This document shows positions 8,879 to 21,230 of a stretch of 64,000 bases of DNA, piece after piece. This stretch comes from Linum tenue (taxonomy: Eukaryota > Streptophyta > Magnoliopsida > Malpighiales > Linaceae): assembly GCA_946122785.1 (NCBI GenBank), contig CAMGYJ010000011.1:38776513-38840512 (forward strand). The letters are read 5' to 3'. Each line of letters starts with the position of its first letter. Position 1 is the stretch's first letter. The notes under the pieces were generated by a model. The model saw only the letters and a program-made list of their open reading frames with translations. It ran no database searches and had not been told where the DNA came from. Made by a program: the position numbers and the translations under genes.

Positions 8879-10283
8879 TGATGACTCGGTATTTGCACAT
8901 GTTTTCCCCTTTTGTTTCTTGATTGTTTGAGCTTGAATTACCGTGTCTTTGACCGATTTTACGCTAGGTTGTGTTCCTTTGTCACATTTCAGGTCCTAGC
9001 ACATAAAGTGAAGCATAGGCGCAAGTTTCAAGTCAATCAGAGATCAATTGACGATTTGGGAGAAGACACTCGGGCATGACCTGAAGAAGAATGGATTTCT
9101 ACCTCACTTTATGGACAGAGAATCATGCAAGCTTGTTATGAAACGAAAGAGGACGAGACTAAGAGCGTCTGGGATCAAACGGCGACTGATTCGGAGTCCG
9201 GACGAGGGAGAAACGAAGCATTAAACAGAGGCTGAGCAAGCTGCACGGGCAGACCAGGGAGGTGCACGGCCGTGCAACATATAATCCTGGCCGTGCGAGT
9301 TGGTTGAGGTTCGACTTAATGAAATGGCGCGTTTTGAGGTGCACGGCCAGAATGGTGATGTGCATGGCCGTGCGAGTCGGGAATTGTTGTTTAAAACCCG
9401 ATTTTCAGCGAAAGGAAGGGAGGAGAGCTGGGTTTTGGATCCCAAACACCCAAGGGAGGAACCCTAGAGAGAGAGAGCGACTTGGGAACATTCTTGGAGC
9501 TATTTTGGAGGATTTCTTCGCCATTGGAGCTCAGGAATCAAGCTTGGAGATGGAGATTGAAGATCTAGATCAGATTTCTGCAGTCTCTCTCTTCTCTATG
9601 GAGTAACTTCCCTTCACTTAGGTTTTGAGGAACCCTAGTTCCATGAGTTAGGATCTTTCTTGTATGAAGTTTTGGATGCTATACTGTTTGATTATAATCG
9701 ATTGAGGCATGATTTATTGAGTCAATTGGATCTTGATCAAATTCTCTTGATTTCTGCTTTAACCTATGATAGATAGAATCTGATTAGGTTAAGAGAGCTT
9801 CCTTGATTGATAGTAGTGAATTGGTTGTGCGAGAGTCAATCAATTCACTGCTTTGTACTGGAACTCATTCCAGTAGTGGAGATCTGTGTGAATCGCCTTA
9901 GCAGTCTATCCCGGTGAAGGCTAGTCACCTGCCGGGTATTCTGTCTGAGAGGGCTTGGTCAGCTTAAGAGATTCCAAGCTAATTTAGGATCTTCCGCAGT
10001 TTAATCAACAGTAGATCAACCAAAGGTAATTGCAACTTGGACCTAATTGAGGAGCTAGGGGGAATCATACCTAAGTGAGTTCCCAACTTGTAATTAGTAG
10101 AGTAGTTAGTAGAGTAGTTTAGTAAATCAATCCTTAATCTAGTTTGCTAGATAATGAACTGAAGCTGAGTAATAGTAACTCTAGAGACCCGTGGATTCGA
10201 TATTTATTACTTGTGCCACTATACTGCAGTCCCTTTCATTGGTTACACTTGGCCATTGTTAGGTGTTGTGTTTTAGCGTGTCA
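8879..10283 (+). repeat. 3' LTR of element C (1405 bp)
   Basis: Nearly identical to the 5' LTR. It lacks a 13-bp segment (CACCCTGGCCGTG), which shortens the second hairpin arm from 11 to 8 bp. Confidence 0.95.
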
Positions 10284-10738
10284 GTTTCGCTTCTAACATG
10301 TCATGGATTTTATATGGAAATAATTTGTATTCTTGTCATACTCATTTAGCCAATCGTCCAAGACCATTATTTCCAGTATTGCTCCTCGTTGTCAAGCAAG
10401 TCAAGCATTTCATTTTCCAATTTCTTACGCTTCTCTAGTACAACATCCATCTTCAATCACCGACCTAAGGATCATAATGCTCTAGGAATGTGCTCCCTTT
10501 ACTTTGAAAATTTTGGGAACGCGTAATATACTGAGTCAATTTCATGCGACATTAGTCTAGTTTTGAATAGACATTCAATGCATCTGGGTGTCTCCATGCA
10601 TCTTCTACAACCACGAGCCAATCATCATGTTTGTCCAAAGTGGCTCAAACCAAAATTACTATCCCCACTTAACTTCCACATCATAAGCTCCTCGTGTATC
10701 ACAAATTATTGGGTGACGGTGAGAACTTGCATCATCGG
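10284..10738. other. Spacer after element C
   Basis: No gene or recognisable repeat is seen. It ends in the 8-bp target duplication ATCATCGG (10731-10738) of the next MITE. Confidence 0.6.
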
Positions 10739-11383
10739 TAGGGGTGGGCAACGGGACGGGATACCCGTCCCGTTTTAAACGGGTACCCAGTCCCATTTGG
10801 AGACCAAAGTCCATCCCATATCCCAAACCCATATGGGAAACGGGTACCCATTACCCGTACGGGACGGATAACGGGTACCCATACTACCCATAAATACCCA
10901 AAGTTTAAATGACATTTTACCTAAAAACAATTAATCAATACACAAGTAGCAACTTACACCAAGCAATAATAAAACCTAGAAAGAGAACAAGTTCTGCTTC
11001 CTGGAAAGTGCCACGACTCCTCCAGCCAGGGACAAGACTAGGAGAAGTTGCGCGTCTCTTGAGAATCGAGATTCCAAATTCCAGAGAAGGAGAAGTTGCG
11101 CGTCTCTCAGTGGGTAAGGGCCGGCGTAAATGGATTTTGAATTGGGTTGGGCCGGGGCGCATGGGCTGAATTAAATATGTCTTTGTAATTTGAATGGGTA
11201 CAACGGGTACCCATATTACCCAAACGGGTATTCGCGGGTAACCCGCGGGTACCCATATTAGGACTGTACAATCCCAAGTCCCATCCGTTTAAAATATTAC
11301 GGGTAATATGGGTACCCGTAACCCTTAAAAAACGGGACGGGTACGGGTATACCCAAATACCCGTTTCCCGTTGCCCACCCCTA
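10739..11383. mobile_element. hAT-type MITE (645 bp)
   Basis: Termini TAGGGGTGGGCAACGGG and CCCGTTGCCCACCCCTA are inverted repeats matching the hAT terminal consensus YARNG. The perfect 8-bp target duplication ATCATCGG flanks it (10731-10738, 11384-11391). The subterminal regions are full of GGGTACCC-type repeats. No transposase is present. Confidence 0.92.
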
Positions 11384-11391
11384 ATCATCGG

Positions 11392-12131
11392 AATGTGTAA
11401 CACAACTTGCATCATCGGTCTCCTGCACGCCTTATGCTCTCCCATGTCAAGGGATGTCCATGAAAACCCATATCTTTGAGTCATGCCTTTGTTAGACAGT
11501 CCCCAAATTGGCTCATCTCCACTTCATGGGCACATCACCCATCACTCTTATAAATTGCGGAGAAAACTTGGTTAAAGTCACATCACCAACACAACCATGA
11601 GCCATCCTATTCTTGGCTTTATGAGCGCAATAGTTTCATAGTTCACCACTTTCCAGTACATTCTAGCCACTCATAGAGTCCTGTAAATCTCCCCATGCTC
11701 AACAACCATTGTTGTGTCGATATAGTGAAGGGAGAAATACATGTGAGTTAGGAATATCTCCTCCTTCCACCATAGACTCACCCCCTGCTTTACTTCTAGG
11801 GGAAATGACTGCAAACCAGCTCGAACAAAACTTAAACCTTAGTGATAGTCTCAAAATCTCATTTTCACCCACTGTTTGTTTTTCTCCGATAAGAAGACAA
11901 CTTTTTTTCTTGACAAACGATAAGAAGACAACTTGGGGGGATAATTTCTGCAATAAAGTGCGTAATGTATTTTCTGCTCGCGTAATCCCCAACTCGTGAC
12001 TAATATAGCTCAATATTTTAATCTATTCCCTGACGGATATAGATTACCCGTACCAATTTTCATAGTCACCTTTTTTATCTCTAGTATTTGTACAAAGCCC
12101 ACCTTTATCTCCACTAGCACCAGTACCCCTT
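11392..12131. other. Spacer without recognisable gene
   Basis: Only short frames are seen. CCCTT (12127-12131) is a likely imperfect target duplication for the next element (CCCTC at 16842-16846). Confidence 0.55.
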
Positions 12132-15100
12132 TGTAACACCCCACCCATAAATTATATGGTTGAACCCCTAGTTCAACCGCGCAGCCAACTCCTAGGTGTA
12201 ACGGGTTGAACTTAATCATCTCAAATATCATATCAGATTATTAAACACAACATATACCTTTATCATACAAACTCATTATTCGAACCTCAAACCACTTATT
12301 AAATTTGTACAAAAGGTGGGTTTATTATTCAAAACACTCAAAAGCAGAAAATTCTAGGTGACCATGCAGAACAGTATTCCAAATTACCTCATGATGGTAG
12401 TACAGGAAGATGGGGCAGCCTTAGTAGTCCGATCTTAATTGCACCTGTGAGCCTGAAAACAGATGTACGTTAGCAACTAAGCTCTGTGTGTGGATCTTTC
12501 CCACAACCTAGTTTTGGGACGACAATAAGCTAATCAAAAAGTTGTAATCAATCGCAATTTGGGAAAAATCCCAAAATACACACGTTTTTAAAAAAAAATC
12601 TCAAAATACACACGTTTAATGAAATATTCCCAATCTATATATGCTTGGACAAAACCGCGACCGTTAGACGTGGTGAACAATATCATCGCGGTCGTCTGAA
12701 GCGATGAACGCTTCACGCAGCCTTTGAAAGCAGGGAACACTTGTTGGCCATTCACCGCTTGTGTCCAACGCAATGATGGCTTGATTATTATCACGACTTT
12801 CTGTTTGTAGGCCGAAGATCTCGTAATACTAACTAAAGGCCCTTAAAAGAAATTATATGCCCAAAATGACAGATCATTTTTAATATTACCTCAGCCACCT
12901 GTAAGACCCTAGTCTCTATTTCCTCAATTATTCTATTTAAAAATGCTAACCATCGATCCCTCTATCCTTTTCCCATCGAAATTAAAAAAAAAAAACTTAT
13001 CGCATCTATTTTCCTAAAAGAACTCAAACCAGTGCTTCTGTATCGCAAAAATGTGGTCGCCGGCCACTAGTTTTCTTCTGATTCTTCTTCTGCCCCTTTG
13101 AAATGTGTGTACTGTGGGGAAAAAATCCTTGCAATTTAGTGGTCTAGATGTCATCCTAGGACATCATATATAAGTCTCAATCAATATATCGAATCCATCA
13201 ACTCATCATCATCGAATCAATTTATTCAATATGATAATCACACAGTTTTACGAACACATAATAAATGCATGATATGAAAATTCTGATTAATTATTAATGA
13301 CGCCAAGGTCACCATACACTTACCCCGCTCGAGCAAATCATCATCATCATCTGTGATGCTCATGCAACCACAATACGCGCAGAAGCGAGCTAAATCTACC
13401 CAAACTCATAATCATCTGGGGGTAAAAGTGCAGGCCCTTTCTACGTCTACGTGAATTAATATGATCACGAATCAAACAATTCTCATTTCTCTCATCCATC
13501 AAAAACGATCTGGAATCAATGTAGTCCCACTGATTACCCGGTTCATGCAATAATCGATCCGAAATCAATGCAATCCCACTGACTAATCAGTTCGTGCTTA
13601 TCTCACGTTGAACATTTAATCAAATCAAATTAGGAATCAATGCTTTCCCATTGAGTTCCCAGTTTAAGTAAATCTCATATTACTCATCTCATCATCATCT
13701 CAATCAATCTAGCAATCAATGTCGTCCCACTTGTTCCCATATATATATTTCACGTCGGTTATCAACTCTACGTTTTTCATAATCAACCATCTCATCATTC
13801 GATCTCATATCACATAAATCATCTCATCCTCTAGCAACAATACTCCATAGTTCCATATCATAATTCCTCATCCAAAATTCCTATATAACTTCACGAAATA
13901 ACCTCGATGCAAAATAATCGTAAATAAACCTTGTTTGCGGTTAAAAATATTTTTAACTCTAAATTTACTTTCCTTCATTAAAATCATCACAAAATCCATG
14001 TAAGTGATTTTATTGACAGAAAAATCCATTTAATCTAGTTCTGGTCATAAAAAACGCTTTAGACAATAATATTCCAAAAATCTCGTATTAACCATAATTT
14101 TACGTTAATTTAGATTTCAATAAAATGGTAACTCCAAAAATCTCCCAAAAATACTCTAACATCCATTTATCATCCTTAAACATATTTGTCTATTTTTTTC
14201 ATCTTTTTCAACAACTCAAAACCATGAAAATAATATTACATTCGATCTTTACTGCAAAGATTTATCAGTTTAACACCAAAACCAATTTAACAAGCCACAC
14301 TAGCCATTTTAAAGTAATCAAAATCTTAAAGATAAATAATATACATTTTTATCGATCTTTTCGTAAAATTAACCGATGTGCAGTTTTGAACTCGAAAACC
14401 ATTTTCAAGTCAAAGCTTCTGATAAATCTGTCCCAACATCATTTTAGACATACACCCACCTATCCATTTTTACGGTAAAACTTGTCAAATACCGATATTA
14501 TAGCATAAAATCCATGACGATCAAGAATAATCACCAAATCATCTTATCAGAAAACAAGTCATCACCCAAAGTAATCCATCCATCCAAATATGCAAATCAA
14601 GCATAGATAATCGATGGAATAATTAAGGTCTCCTTAATCCCCACACACCTTAATTCGGTCGATTCCAAGTCAGGAATAAGTTCTAAAATTCCAGTGGTTG
14701 ATCCCAAAAAATCCTCTCATTTTTACGGTCCTGTAGGCGCAAACGATTCATCGTTTGAACGTCAAACGAAGAAACTGCGAGTTGATCATCGTTAGTACAA
14801 AATTAGGGATTAACTCTTAATTTTCTGCTTGCCCAAAATCTGCAGAAAATTGGAAATTCCCTTACCTCACGTACCAACTTTCCAACTTTGTTTCTCTCTC
14901 GTCTGAACTCGGAATTAAATTTTGTTAACTCTCTGATGCTCGTGGTGATTTGCTCTTAGCAACAGTATCAAGCTTTGAAGTAGATATAGCCTTTGGGGGC
15001 ACCGGTTTGGCTGACGAAAAGGTTACGATAAGAGCTCCGGCGAAAGAACTTCGGTGAGCTGGGTTTGACGATTTTGACATTGTAATCGGGTTTGTTTGGG

Positions 15101-15714
15101 TTCTTAACCTTTGTTGGGCTTACACAGATTATGTTAGACCTTTGTTATCTGTTCTCTCTTTCGTTTCACTTCTAACTTGTATATATAGTGGAGATTTCCT
15201 TCAATAGTGGGTTTGAGAAAAGAAGAAGATGAAGGAAGGTCACCAAGCCTTTAATGGTTGTTCAAAGTCATCCTCCCCCCCCCCCCTCTTTACTCTCTGT
15301 AGGTGTCTTGGAGACTCTTAGAAGGTCGCCTTCACGTTTCAGGATCACGGTGATCTCATTCCAAGTTCTCACAGCAGGCACTGCTAATAAATTGGTGCTC
15401 CTGCCAGTGCACACTATCAAAAACGGGTAAAAATTGATTAGGGTGATTCCATTAACATGGATTACAGCTGACGCATGTGGTTATGCTGCTGGACCTTCTT
15501 TAGTAACCAACAAGTCACAAGTTTGATTCTTGTTGGCCACCAATTTAATTTTTTTTTACAATTTTTTATGCTTGGAGAGTTTCCAAGTGGTCTCACTGAT
15601 CCTATCTCGTATAGGATAACTTCTAGATTTTTTTCCACCATCGAATCGTACAATATACGTCTGCTACATGAAAAGAAAAAAGAAAAAAAATTATTCGAGG
15701 TTCGGGATGTTACA
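12132..15714 (-). repeat. 3' LTR of the Tekay-type element (3.58 kb)
   Basis: It is AT-rich with low-complexity CATCATC-type stretches (about 13190-13850). Segment 14785-15175 aligns with 16383-16780 of the other LTR. About 470 bp (15176-15645) are absent from the right copy, through insertion here or deletion there. A tRNA-promoter-like box (near 15517, AGTTTGATTC) hints at a SINE inside this extra piece, but I cannot establish it. Confidence 0.75.
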
Positions 15715-16009
15715 GCTCTCCCCCTCTTAATTAGATTTCGTCCCTGAAATCAGTTCGTCAAACTTTTGGTTAACCCTACACGACGACCTGATAATTTTCT
15801 ATGGCCACCCTTCTGTACCTAGTGGCTTCGGGAAATTTTTATTTCATTCTTATTTGTTTGCTCTACAATGTAGGTTACATATTACAACGTACTCTATTCA
15901 TATCGATCTCATACAGGATGTACTAGGTCGGCACACATCGAGCATAGACTTCAACTAGCTCGGTGTACTTCTTCTTCATACTCTCCTCAGTTTTTTCCCA
16001 CGTTGTAGT

Positions 16010-16327
16010 CTACTCCTCCTGGTTATGCCATATCACCTTGAGCATTGGGATTTGCTTGCTTCTTTGCACACGTACTTGATGATCCACAATGCTCACCGGT
16101 CTTTCTTCATAGGTCAAATCTGGCTCCAACTCCACCCTTTCGGGTTGTATCACATGAGATGGATCGATATGATAATTTGTCAACATACTCACATGGAATA
16201 TGTTTTGAATTTTTTCTAAATCACGTGGTAATGCAAGCGAATATGCCACGGGTCCTACTTTGAAGATAACATCGTAGCGACAAATGTAACGAGGCGCTAA
16301 CTTGCCCTTTCTTCCAAACCTCATCAA
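16010..16327 (-). pseudogene. Integrase C-terminus and chromodomain remnant
   Basis: The translation shows the integrase C-terminal signature of chromoviruses (MRFGRKGKLAPRYI, VGPVAYSLALP, FHVSML), then the linker PSHVIQPERVELEPDLTYEE and a chromodomain start ending in KVIWHN. A stop interrupts the chromodomain; a TTWEKTEESMKKKY continuation follows beyond it. The upstream integrase, RNase H and reverse transcriptase are missing. Confidence 0.85.
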
Positions 16328-16382
16328 TCATTTCCATGGTGACACCTTTAAGAACACCTTCTCTCCCACATTATAGCTAACT

Positions 16383-16841
16383 TCATCATTAGTACGAAAT
16401 TAGAGATTAACTCTTAATTTTCTGCTTGCCCGCAATCTGCGAAAAACTGGAAATTCCCTTACCTCACGTACCAACTTCCCGGCTTTGTTTCTCCCTCGTC
16501 TGAGCTCAAAAATCAATTGTGTTAACTCTTTGATGCTCGTGGTGATTTGGTCTTAGCAACGGTATCAAGCTTTGAAGTAGATACAGCCTCCGGGGGGACC
16601 GGTTTGGCTGACAAAAAGGTTACGAAAATAGCTCCGGCAAAAGAGCTTCGGTGAGCTTGGTTTGATCATTTTGAGTTTGTAATCAGGTTTGTTTGGGTTC
16701 TTAACCTTTACTGGGATTACAGAGATTATGCTAGACCTTTGTTATCTTTTCTCTTCTTTCCTTTCACTTCTAACTCGTACAATATACATCTGCTACTTGG
16801 AAAGACAAGAAAAAAAATTATATGAGGTTCAGGATGTTACA
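16383..16841 (-). repeat. Truncated 5' LTR of the Tekay-type element
   Basis: It matches 14785-15175 and 15646-15714 of the left LTR and ends at the shared GGATGTTACA terminus. The rest of this LTR was lost together with the internal region. Confidence 0.78.
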
Positions 16842-17996
16842 CCCTCTATCCAAAATTTCTAAGGATGGTCAACTGAGTTACTAAGCCAGTAAAACATATT
16901 AAAGGTTAATCATTTTATTAAGTGATAGATTATGAGTCATTTAGCTCCAAGGTTGTCAAACCAGTATTAGGCCGTCCAGATCAACTTGGGCCGACCATAA
17001 TAGTTCATTTAAACTGTTGGAATACACTCTGATTGAAAGATTTTGGAAAAAGTGAAAATCGTGTTAAACTAGTTAGAACCAGGTTATACTAGTCAAAACC
17101 AGGTTGAAGATGAGGATTGATAATTTCATAGTATATATTTCTTTTGAAGAAATAATTTGGTAATATATGAATGTAGATTAGTGAGATTATTTTAAAATAT
17201 AACAAATGTATGAAAATTGATTTGGTATTACCGTATTAGAGGTTTTCTAAACTTAAGTATAATTTTCGTTGCACACTAGCCATCTAAAGAAATTTTGTTG
17301 CAACTAAACAATTTAAGTATAATTTTCGTTGTACCATTACTTTTTCCGTTTCAAAACTTAACGACAAGTATTGAAAAGTAATTTTCCTTGTTACACCGAC
17401 AATTTAGCTGAGCCTGGGTACTGCTGGGTCACCAGCCGCCACTCAACATCCAGTGAATATTTCATTCTTCGACATTTCACAAGTCGATTAGCTCATGGGA
17501 GCTGCTGCCAGAATTAAACTCGGATCCATAGACCATAATCGAGAAGAAAATCATGTAATTTATTATGCCTCTTCAATGAGGAATATGCGTCCTGCACATG
17601 GCGAACTAGCCCTCTGTCATCAAGCTCTTGGCAGATTGCTACACCATTGGTTCTTACTAGAATCCATAATTATTGAGACCACAAAAAATGACGATATATG
17701 GGAGCAATGATAAAGGCTGTGAATTGTGATTCAACAAAGAATACGCATCTCTTCTTGGATAAATTTTGTGGCTATAGTTGAGAAACAAAACAAAGAAAGA
17801 AGCTGAGAAAGATAGTGGCCAAGAAGAAGAAAATGATGAAACAACAACGTTGAATAATATAGGCTTTTCATTTTCTTGCCTCAACTGAGAGTCACCTATG
17901 CTAGATATTGACATATGTGATATGTTTATCTTAGGGAAACAACTTGAACGTTCTGCTAGAAACCCACCGGTATTAAAGTGGTTGATCGTAGGTAAA

Positions 17997-19336
17997 TGAC
18001 TCACTCCTACTGTCACTCTAGAAAATGGCCAAGTGTAACCACTTCCTAAAGCGTAGTATAGCGGGTTTGGGTTTTATTGTCAACCCGGGTCCTAGATGTG
18101 ATGACTACTCGGTGGATTCTCGTTATTTAGCAGTGAACTTTTAGTGCAACTCAAGCAAACAAAAACACAAAGCAAGTAAACGGTTGTTGTCAAGTCAAGA
18201 GAGATCACCCGGATATGGATCCCCCTAGACTGCAGTTAAGTCGGATTGCAATTTACCAAGTTCAGTTTTCATGAAAGTTATACTGCGGAAGGTTCTTAAT
18301 TAGCCTGAAGTCTCGACTAAAGGTCTCCAGACCCTCTCAATCTGAGTCTCTAGCGGGCGACTAACCTCCACCGGAGTAAACAGATTGAGGCCCTAACGAA
18401 CCAAACCTCCACTACCGAATTGAATTCGGTACAGAATAGCGAATTGGCTCCTCGACTAAAGTCACCAATTCGCCACCTTCGATTAAGGATACTCTATCAA
18501 CCTAGGCAGATATTCTCATTCTAGGTCAAAGCAGAAACAACAGGAATTTGATCAGGATTCAAGTCATTCAATCATTCAAACCTCAATCGAATATAATCAA
18601 TTCACAAACTCTGTACTTGGGTTCATACAATCAGACCTAGCATACGAATCTAGGGTTCCCCATACCCAGATGAATGGGGGAACTACTCCATAGATAAAGA
18701 AGCAAAAGCAGATTCAGACGCGGAAATCATACTGTGAAGACGGATTTCTGCTCCTGGACGTTTAATCGCACTTCTCCAAGCTCAAGCCGGGCTCCAATGG
18801 TGATGAAGATCGATCTATGGCGCTTGGGAACTCTGGTTCGTCGCTTTCTCTCTATAGGTATCGCTTTCTCTCTCAAAAACTCGGAACCCTTCAATGTTGG
18901 CCTTCTTTCTCCTTAAATTGACTGCCTGGTCGCGATACCCGGTCAAAATACCCGGTCGGGTATTTTGGGTTTCGACCGGGTATTATCGCAGCGCACCGTT
19001 TCACTTAAGGGAAAATCCCCGGTCGTTCTCCATAATCCCCGACCGGGGATTTTAGCCATTTTTCTCGGGCCCCCCTCTGCTTCTCACGGGGCCGAAAACG
19101 ATAAATACCCGGTCGAGTATTTTGCCACCTGACCGGGTATTTTCCTCCTGCGGCTTACTTTGTCCCAACTTCACTCCTTTCGACCCAGAAATCGTTCCTC
19201 CGCCTCGATTCCAACGCCGGGACCTGAAATATGACATAAACACATACCCTGGCGTGAAATCGGCTTAAAACACTAGAATCCACATCTCAAACGGCTTTAG
19301 AATGGGGTGAAAACATGTGTAATTATTGGTCTATCA
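17997..19336 (-). repeat. 3' LTR of element B
   Basis: TG...CA termini. It holds three consecutive hairpins sharing a CCGGTC/GACCGG core: an 11-bp-arm hairpin near 18945-18985, a 13-bp-arm hairpin (19012-19024 with 19041-19053, 16-nt loop), and a 12-bp-arm hairpin near 19103-19142. Confidence 0.95.
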
Positions 19337-19377
19337 AACTCCCCCACACTTAACCGTTTGCTTGTCCTCAAGCAAAC
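19337..19377 (-). other. Hairpin plus terminal polypurine tract (element B)
   Basis: On the minus strand GTTTGCTTG-AGGA-CAAGCAAAC (19377-19356), then GG, then TTAAGTGTGGGGGAGTT up to the 3' LTR. The stem is identical to that of element C; the loop differs by one base. Confidence 0.85.
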
Positions 19378-20113
19378 CAAGTCAGACACCAGGTAAGCTC
19401 AAAACGTTTCAATCAAGCATGCTTCAGGGCAAATCGTATCGGCACAAAACACGTGGATCATACTGGCTTTCGTTCATCAACACATGGCAACTCGAATGAC
19501 AACCTAGACAACCACCACAGACGACATTCGAATGCAATAAAGTCGAGCAAAGGAAGAGTTCTCTCCTGTTCACGAACCAACATAGACTTGACTCAATCAC
19601 TTGTTTAAAACAGTCACTTCATGCACAAAGCTCAAGATATCATAATTAAAACCGAGCAATCTAGGTCCTCACCGGGGTAAAGAGTATAGAGGAAATGAGA
19701 AAATGAATCGCTCACTCTCGACTAGTGGGGTCAGGACAAATTGATGCGAAAAATGCGCATGCTTAGTCTCTCAATCCCTAACTTCTCTTCACCATGAATG
19801 CAGCCTCTAAATGCTAGAGTTCACAAAAAGGATGTCACCACTAACTAATCCGGAGGTCTTAGACACAGGTTCAAATGACTGGCTAGGGTCTTGGACATGG
19901 GGAAAAGGCCTTTTAGGTGGTGGCAGTTATAGCACAAGGTTCCACATTTCCAAACCCAACAAAACCACAGTCAAACAACCCAGTAACTTCCGTTCTGCTA
20001 TTCTGCATTAATCAACTTCTTTAGGCACAAGAGCGAAGGAGGTTATAATATGTTAGCATTTCCAAGCCAAGCTGCTAAGAAACACTACTTAATGGGCACT
20101 ATTCAGATTTTTT

Positions 20114-20188
20114 GTGGTGGCTCTCTTTTGCTTTCATTTTTTTCTTTTGTTTTTTTTTTTTCTTTATTTTCTTTGAGAAAGCCACCAC
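20114..20188 (-). other. Hairpin with 57-nt A-rich loop (element B)
   Basis: GTGGTGGCT (minus, 20188-20180) pairs perfectly with AGCCACCAC (20122-20114). The stem may extend through GAG/CTC across a 2-nt bulge. On the element's sense strand the loop is mostly A. Confidence 0.65.
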
Positions 20189-20783
20189 CGCTGCACATTT
20201 TTCAATAACACGCCCAACTTTTTAAGCACTTCCTCCAACCCTCACATTACATTTAGCAGAAACAGCAGAAAACATGCAAAAACCACTCTGTGGAACCTTC
20301 TACAAGATGCAAAGGGTGATTTTTTCATTTTAGACCGAAAGAAAGGATAACACACGGCTCAAAGGGGCTGACTAGGGGATATGACACATCGGGACAGTCA
20401 GTTTGGTCGTGGGCTAATCCTATGCCTCCATCATCTTAGCTAGTGACAACGTGAATGCTACATTTCATGGAAGAGGAATCTAACGCACAAGAAAGAAACG
20501 AGCAGGCTCAAATCTCACATGGCTACCTATATGCTCTATCTCAAATTCTGATTTCCTGAACTAGATGCATAGATGACTGTCAAAAGCAAGTGATCAAATG
20601 CAGGTCGCAGTTGGTAAGCAAACAGTTAAAAATTGAACCCCTACACAACTCTACTGCGCATCTCAGTCATCGTAATAGGCTGTCTTAGTCACACTCAAGT
20701 TGTCATGCATCGAGTCAAAAGCCATTCAATCTACCAATCACATCCACAATGCCAATATGATCAATCATCAAGCAAGCAGTAGT

Positions 20784-20833
20784 GCTTGGAGCCCTCAAAT
20801 CTCAAGATTTGGACAGTGGACTAGGCTCCAAGC
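20784..20833 (-). other. Two-stem RNA fold (element B)
   Basis: Outer arms GCTTGGAGCC and GGCTCCAAGC (10 bp, positions 20824-20833 and 20784-20793); inner arms CAAATCT and AGATTTG (7 bp). It lies 39 nt after the internal polypurine tract, against 41 nt in element C. Confidence 0.75.
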
Positions 20834-20872
20834 ACACAAACAGATCGAATGCAGTCACAAAATAAACATCAT

Positions 20873-20907
20873 CCCCCCCACACTTAAGATCGACATTGCC
20901 CGCAATG
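20873..20907 (-). other. Hairpin plus internal polypurine tract (element B)
   Basis: On the minus strand CATTG-CGGG-CAATG (20907-20894) is followed after 6 nt by TTAAGTGTGGGGGG (20887-20874). Order and spacing match element C. Confidence 0.75.
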
Positions 20908-21167
20908 GAGAAGAGAAAAAGAAAGGGGAACGATGTTACCGGTGTGCACAGACTGCAGGAGACTGGAATGGACCAGTCGGCATGGGACGGACTGGAGTGA
21001 GGACCAGTCGGGAACACAGGCAGAGCTAAAGGAAACCAACAAGCTCAAACACATACGTTAGGTCTAATGGTCAACCCAATAGTACAGAATCCAAAACAAA
21101 GAAAACAAACCAAAACCAAACCAAATCGCAATCCGACTCGAAACAAAACAAATAAATGAAAACCATG

Positions 21168-21185
21168 GCGGGGTTGCCTCCCCAC
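21168..21185 (-). other. Conserved hairpin with AGGCAA loop (element B)
   Basis: The minus strand reads GTGGGG-AGGCAA-CCCCGC, preceded by AAGCGCTT. The stem differs from that of element C but still pairs (one G-U), and the loop is identical. Confidence 0.75.
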
Positions 21186-21230
21186 AAGCGCTTCTTTACC
21201 GTCTTTTAGCTGGACGCCCATGGCGGATAC

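Larger units (their letters stand above)
4968..10283 (+). mobile_element. Complete non-autonomous LTR retrotransposon C
   Basis: LTRs at 4968-6385 and 8879-10283 bound a 2.5-kb interior. A perfect 5-bp target duplication GTTTC (4963-4967 and 10284-10288) flanks the element. The primer site matches tRNA-Asp, as in Athila. The interior has one ORF (6525-7652) and a long 3' untranslated region rich in inverted repeats, with no reverse transcriptase, RNase H or integrase. The LTRs differ by about 4 substitutions and one 13-bp indel (by eye), so the insertion is very young. It must have been copied with enzymes supplied in trans (inference). Confidence 0.95.
12132..16841 (-). mobile_element. Decayed Tekay/Del-type Ty3 retrotransposon
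   Basis: A long left LTR (12132-15714) begins TGTAACACC and ends GGATGTTACA. It is followed on the minus-strand upstream side by a polypurine tract (15715-15731) and a short pol remnant with chromodomain-type sequence. A truncated second LTR (16383-16841) follows, also ending GGATGTTACA. Nearly all of gag-pol and most of the 5' LTR are deleted. The flanks CCCTT/CCCTC match at 4 of 5 bases. A 3.6-kb LTR and a chromodomain fit the Tekay (Del) lineage. Confidence 0.82.
19378..21230 (-). other. 3' untranslated region of element B
   Basis: About 1.85 kb without a supported ORF. It carries the structured modules listed separately; the sequence between modules is little conserved with element C. 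Confidence 0.7.

Noticed and set aside
11107..11484. Minus-strand frame across the MITE border
   Set aside because: It spans a transposon boundary and its repeats; coding is implausible.
15462..15690. Possible SINE in the Tekay-type LTR
   Set aside because: There is only a weak B-box-like match and no target duplication or clear tail, so it is not listed as an element.
17495..17710. 71-codon frame as RNase H fragment
   Set aside because: YYASSMRN superficially recalls Ty3 RNase H, but neighbouring motifs are missing.
18935..19145. CRISPR-like spaced repeats in LTRs
   Set aside because: The repeats are short inverted arms with constant loops in a plant LTR, present in all copies; there are no unique spacers or cas genes.
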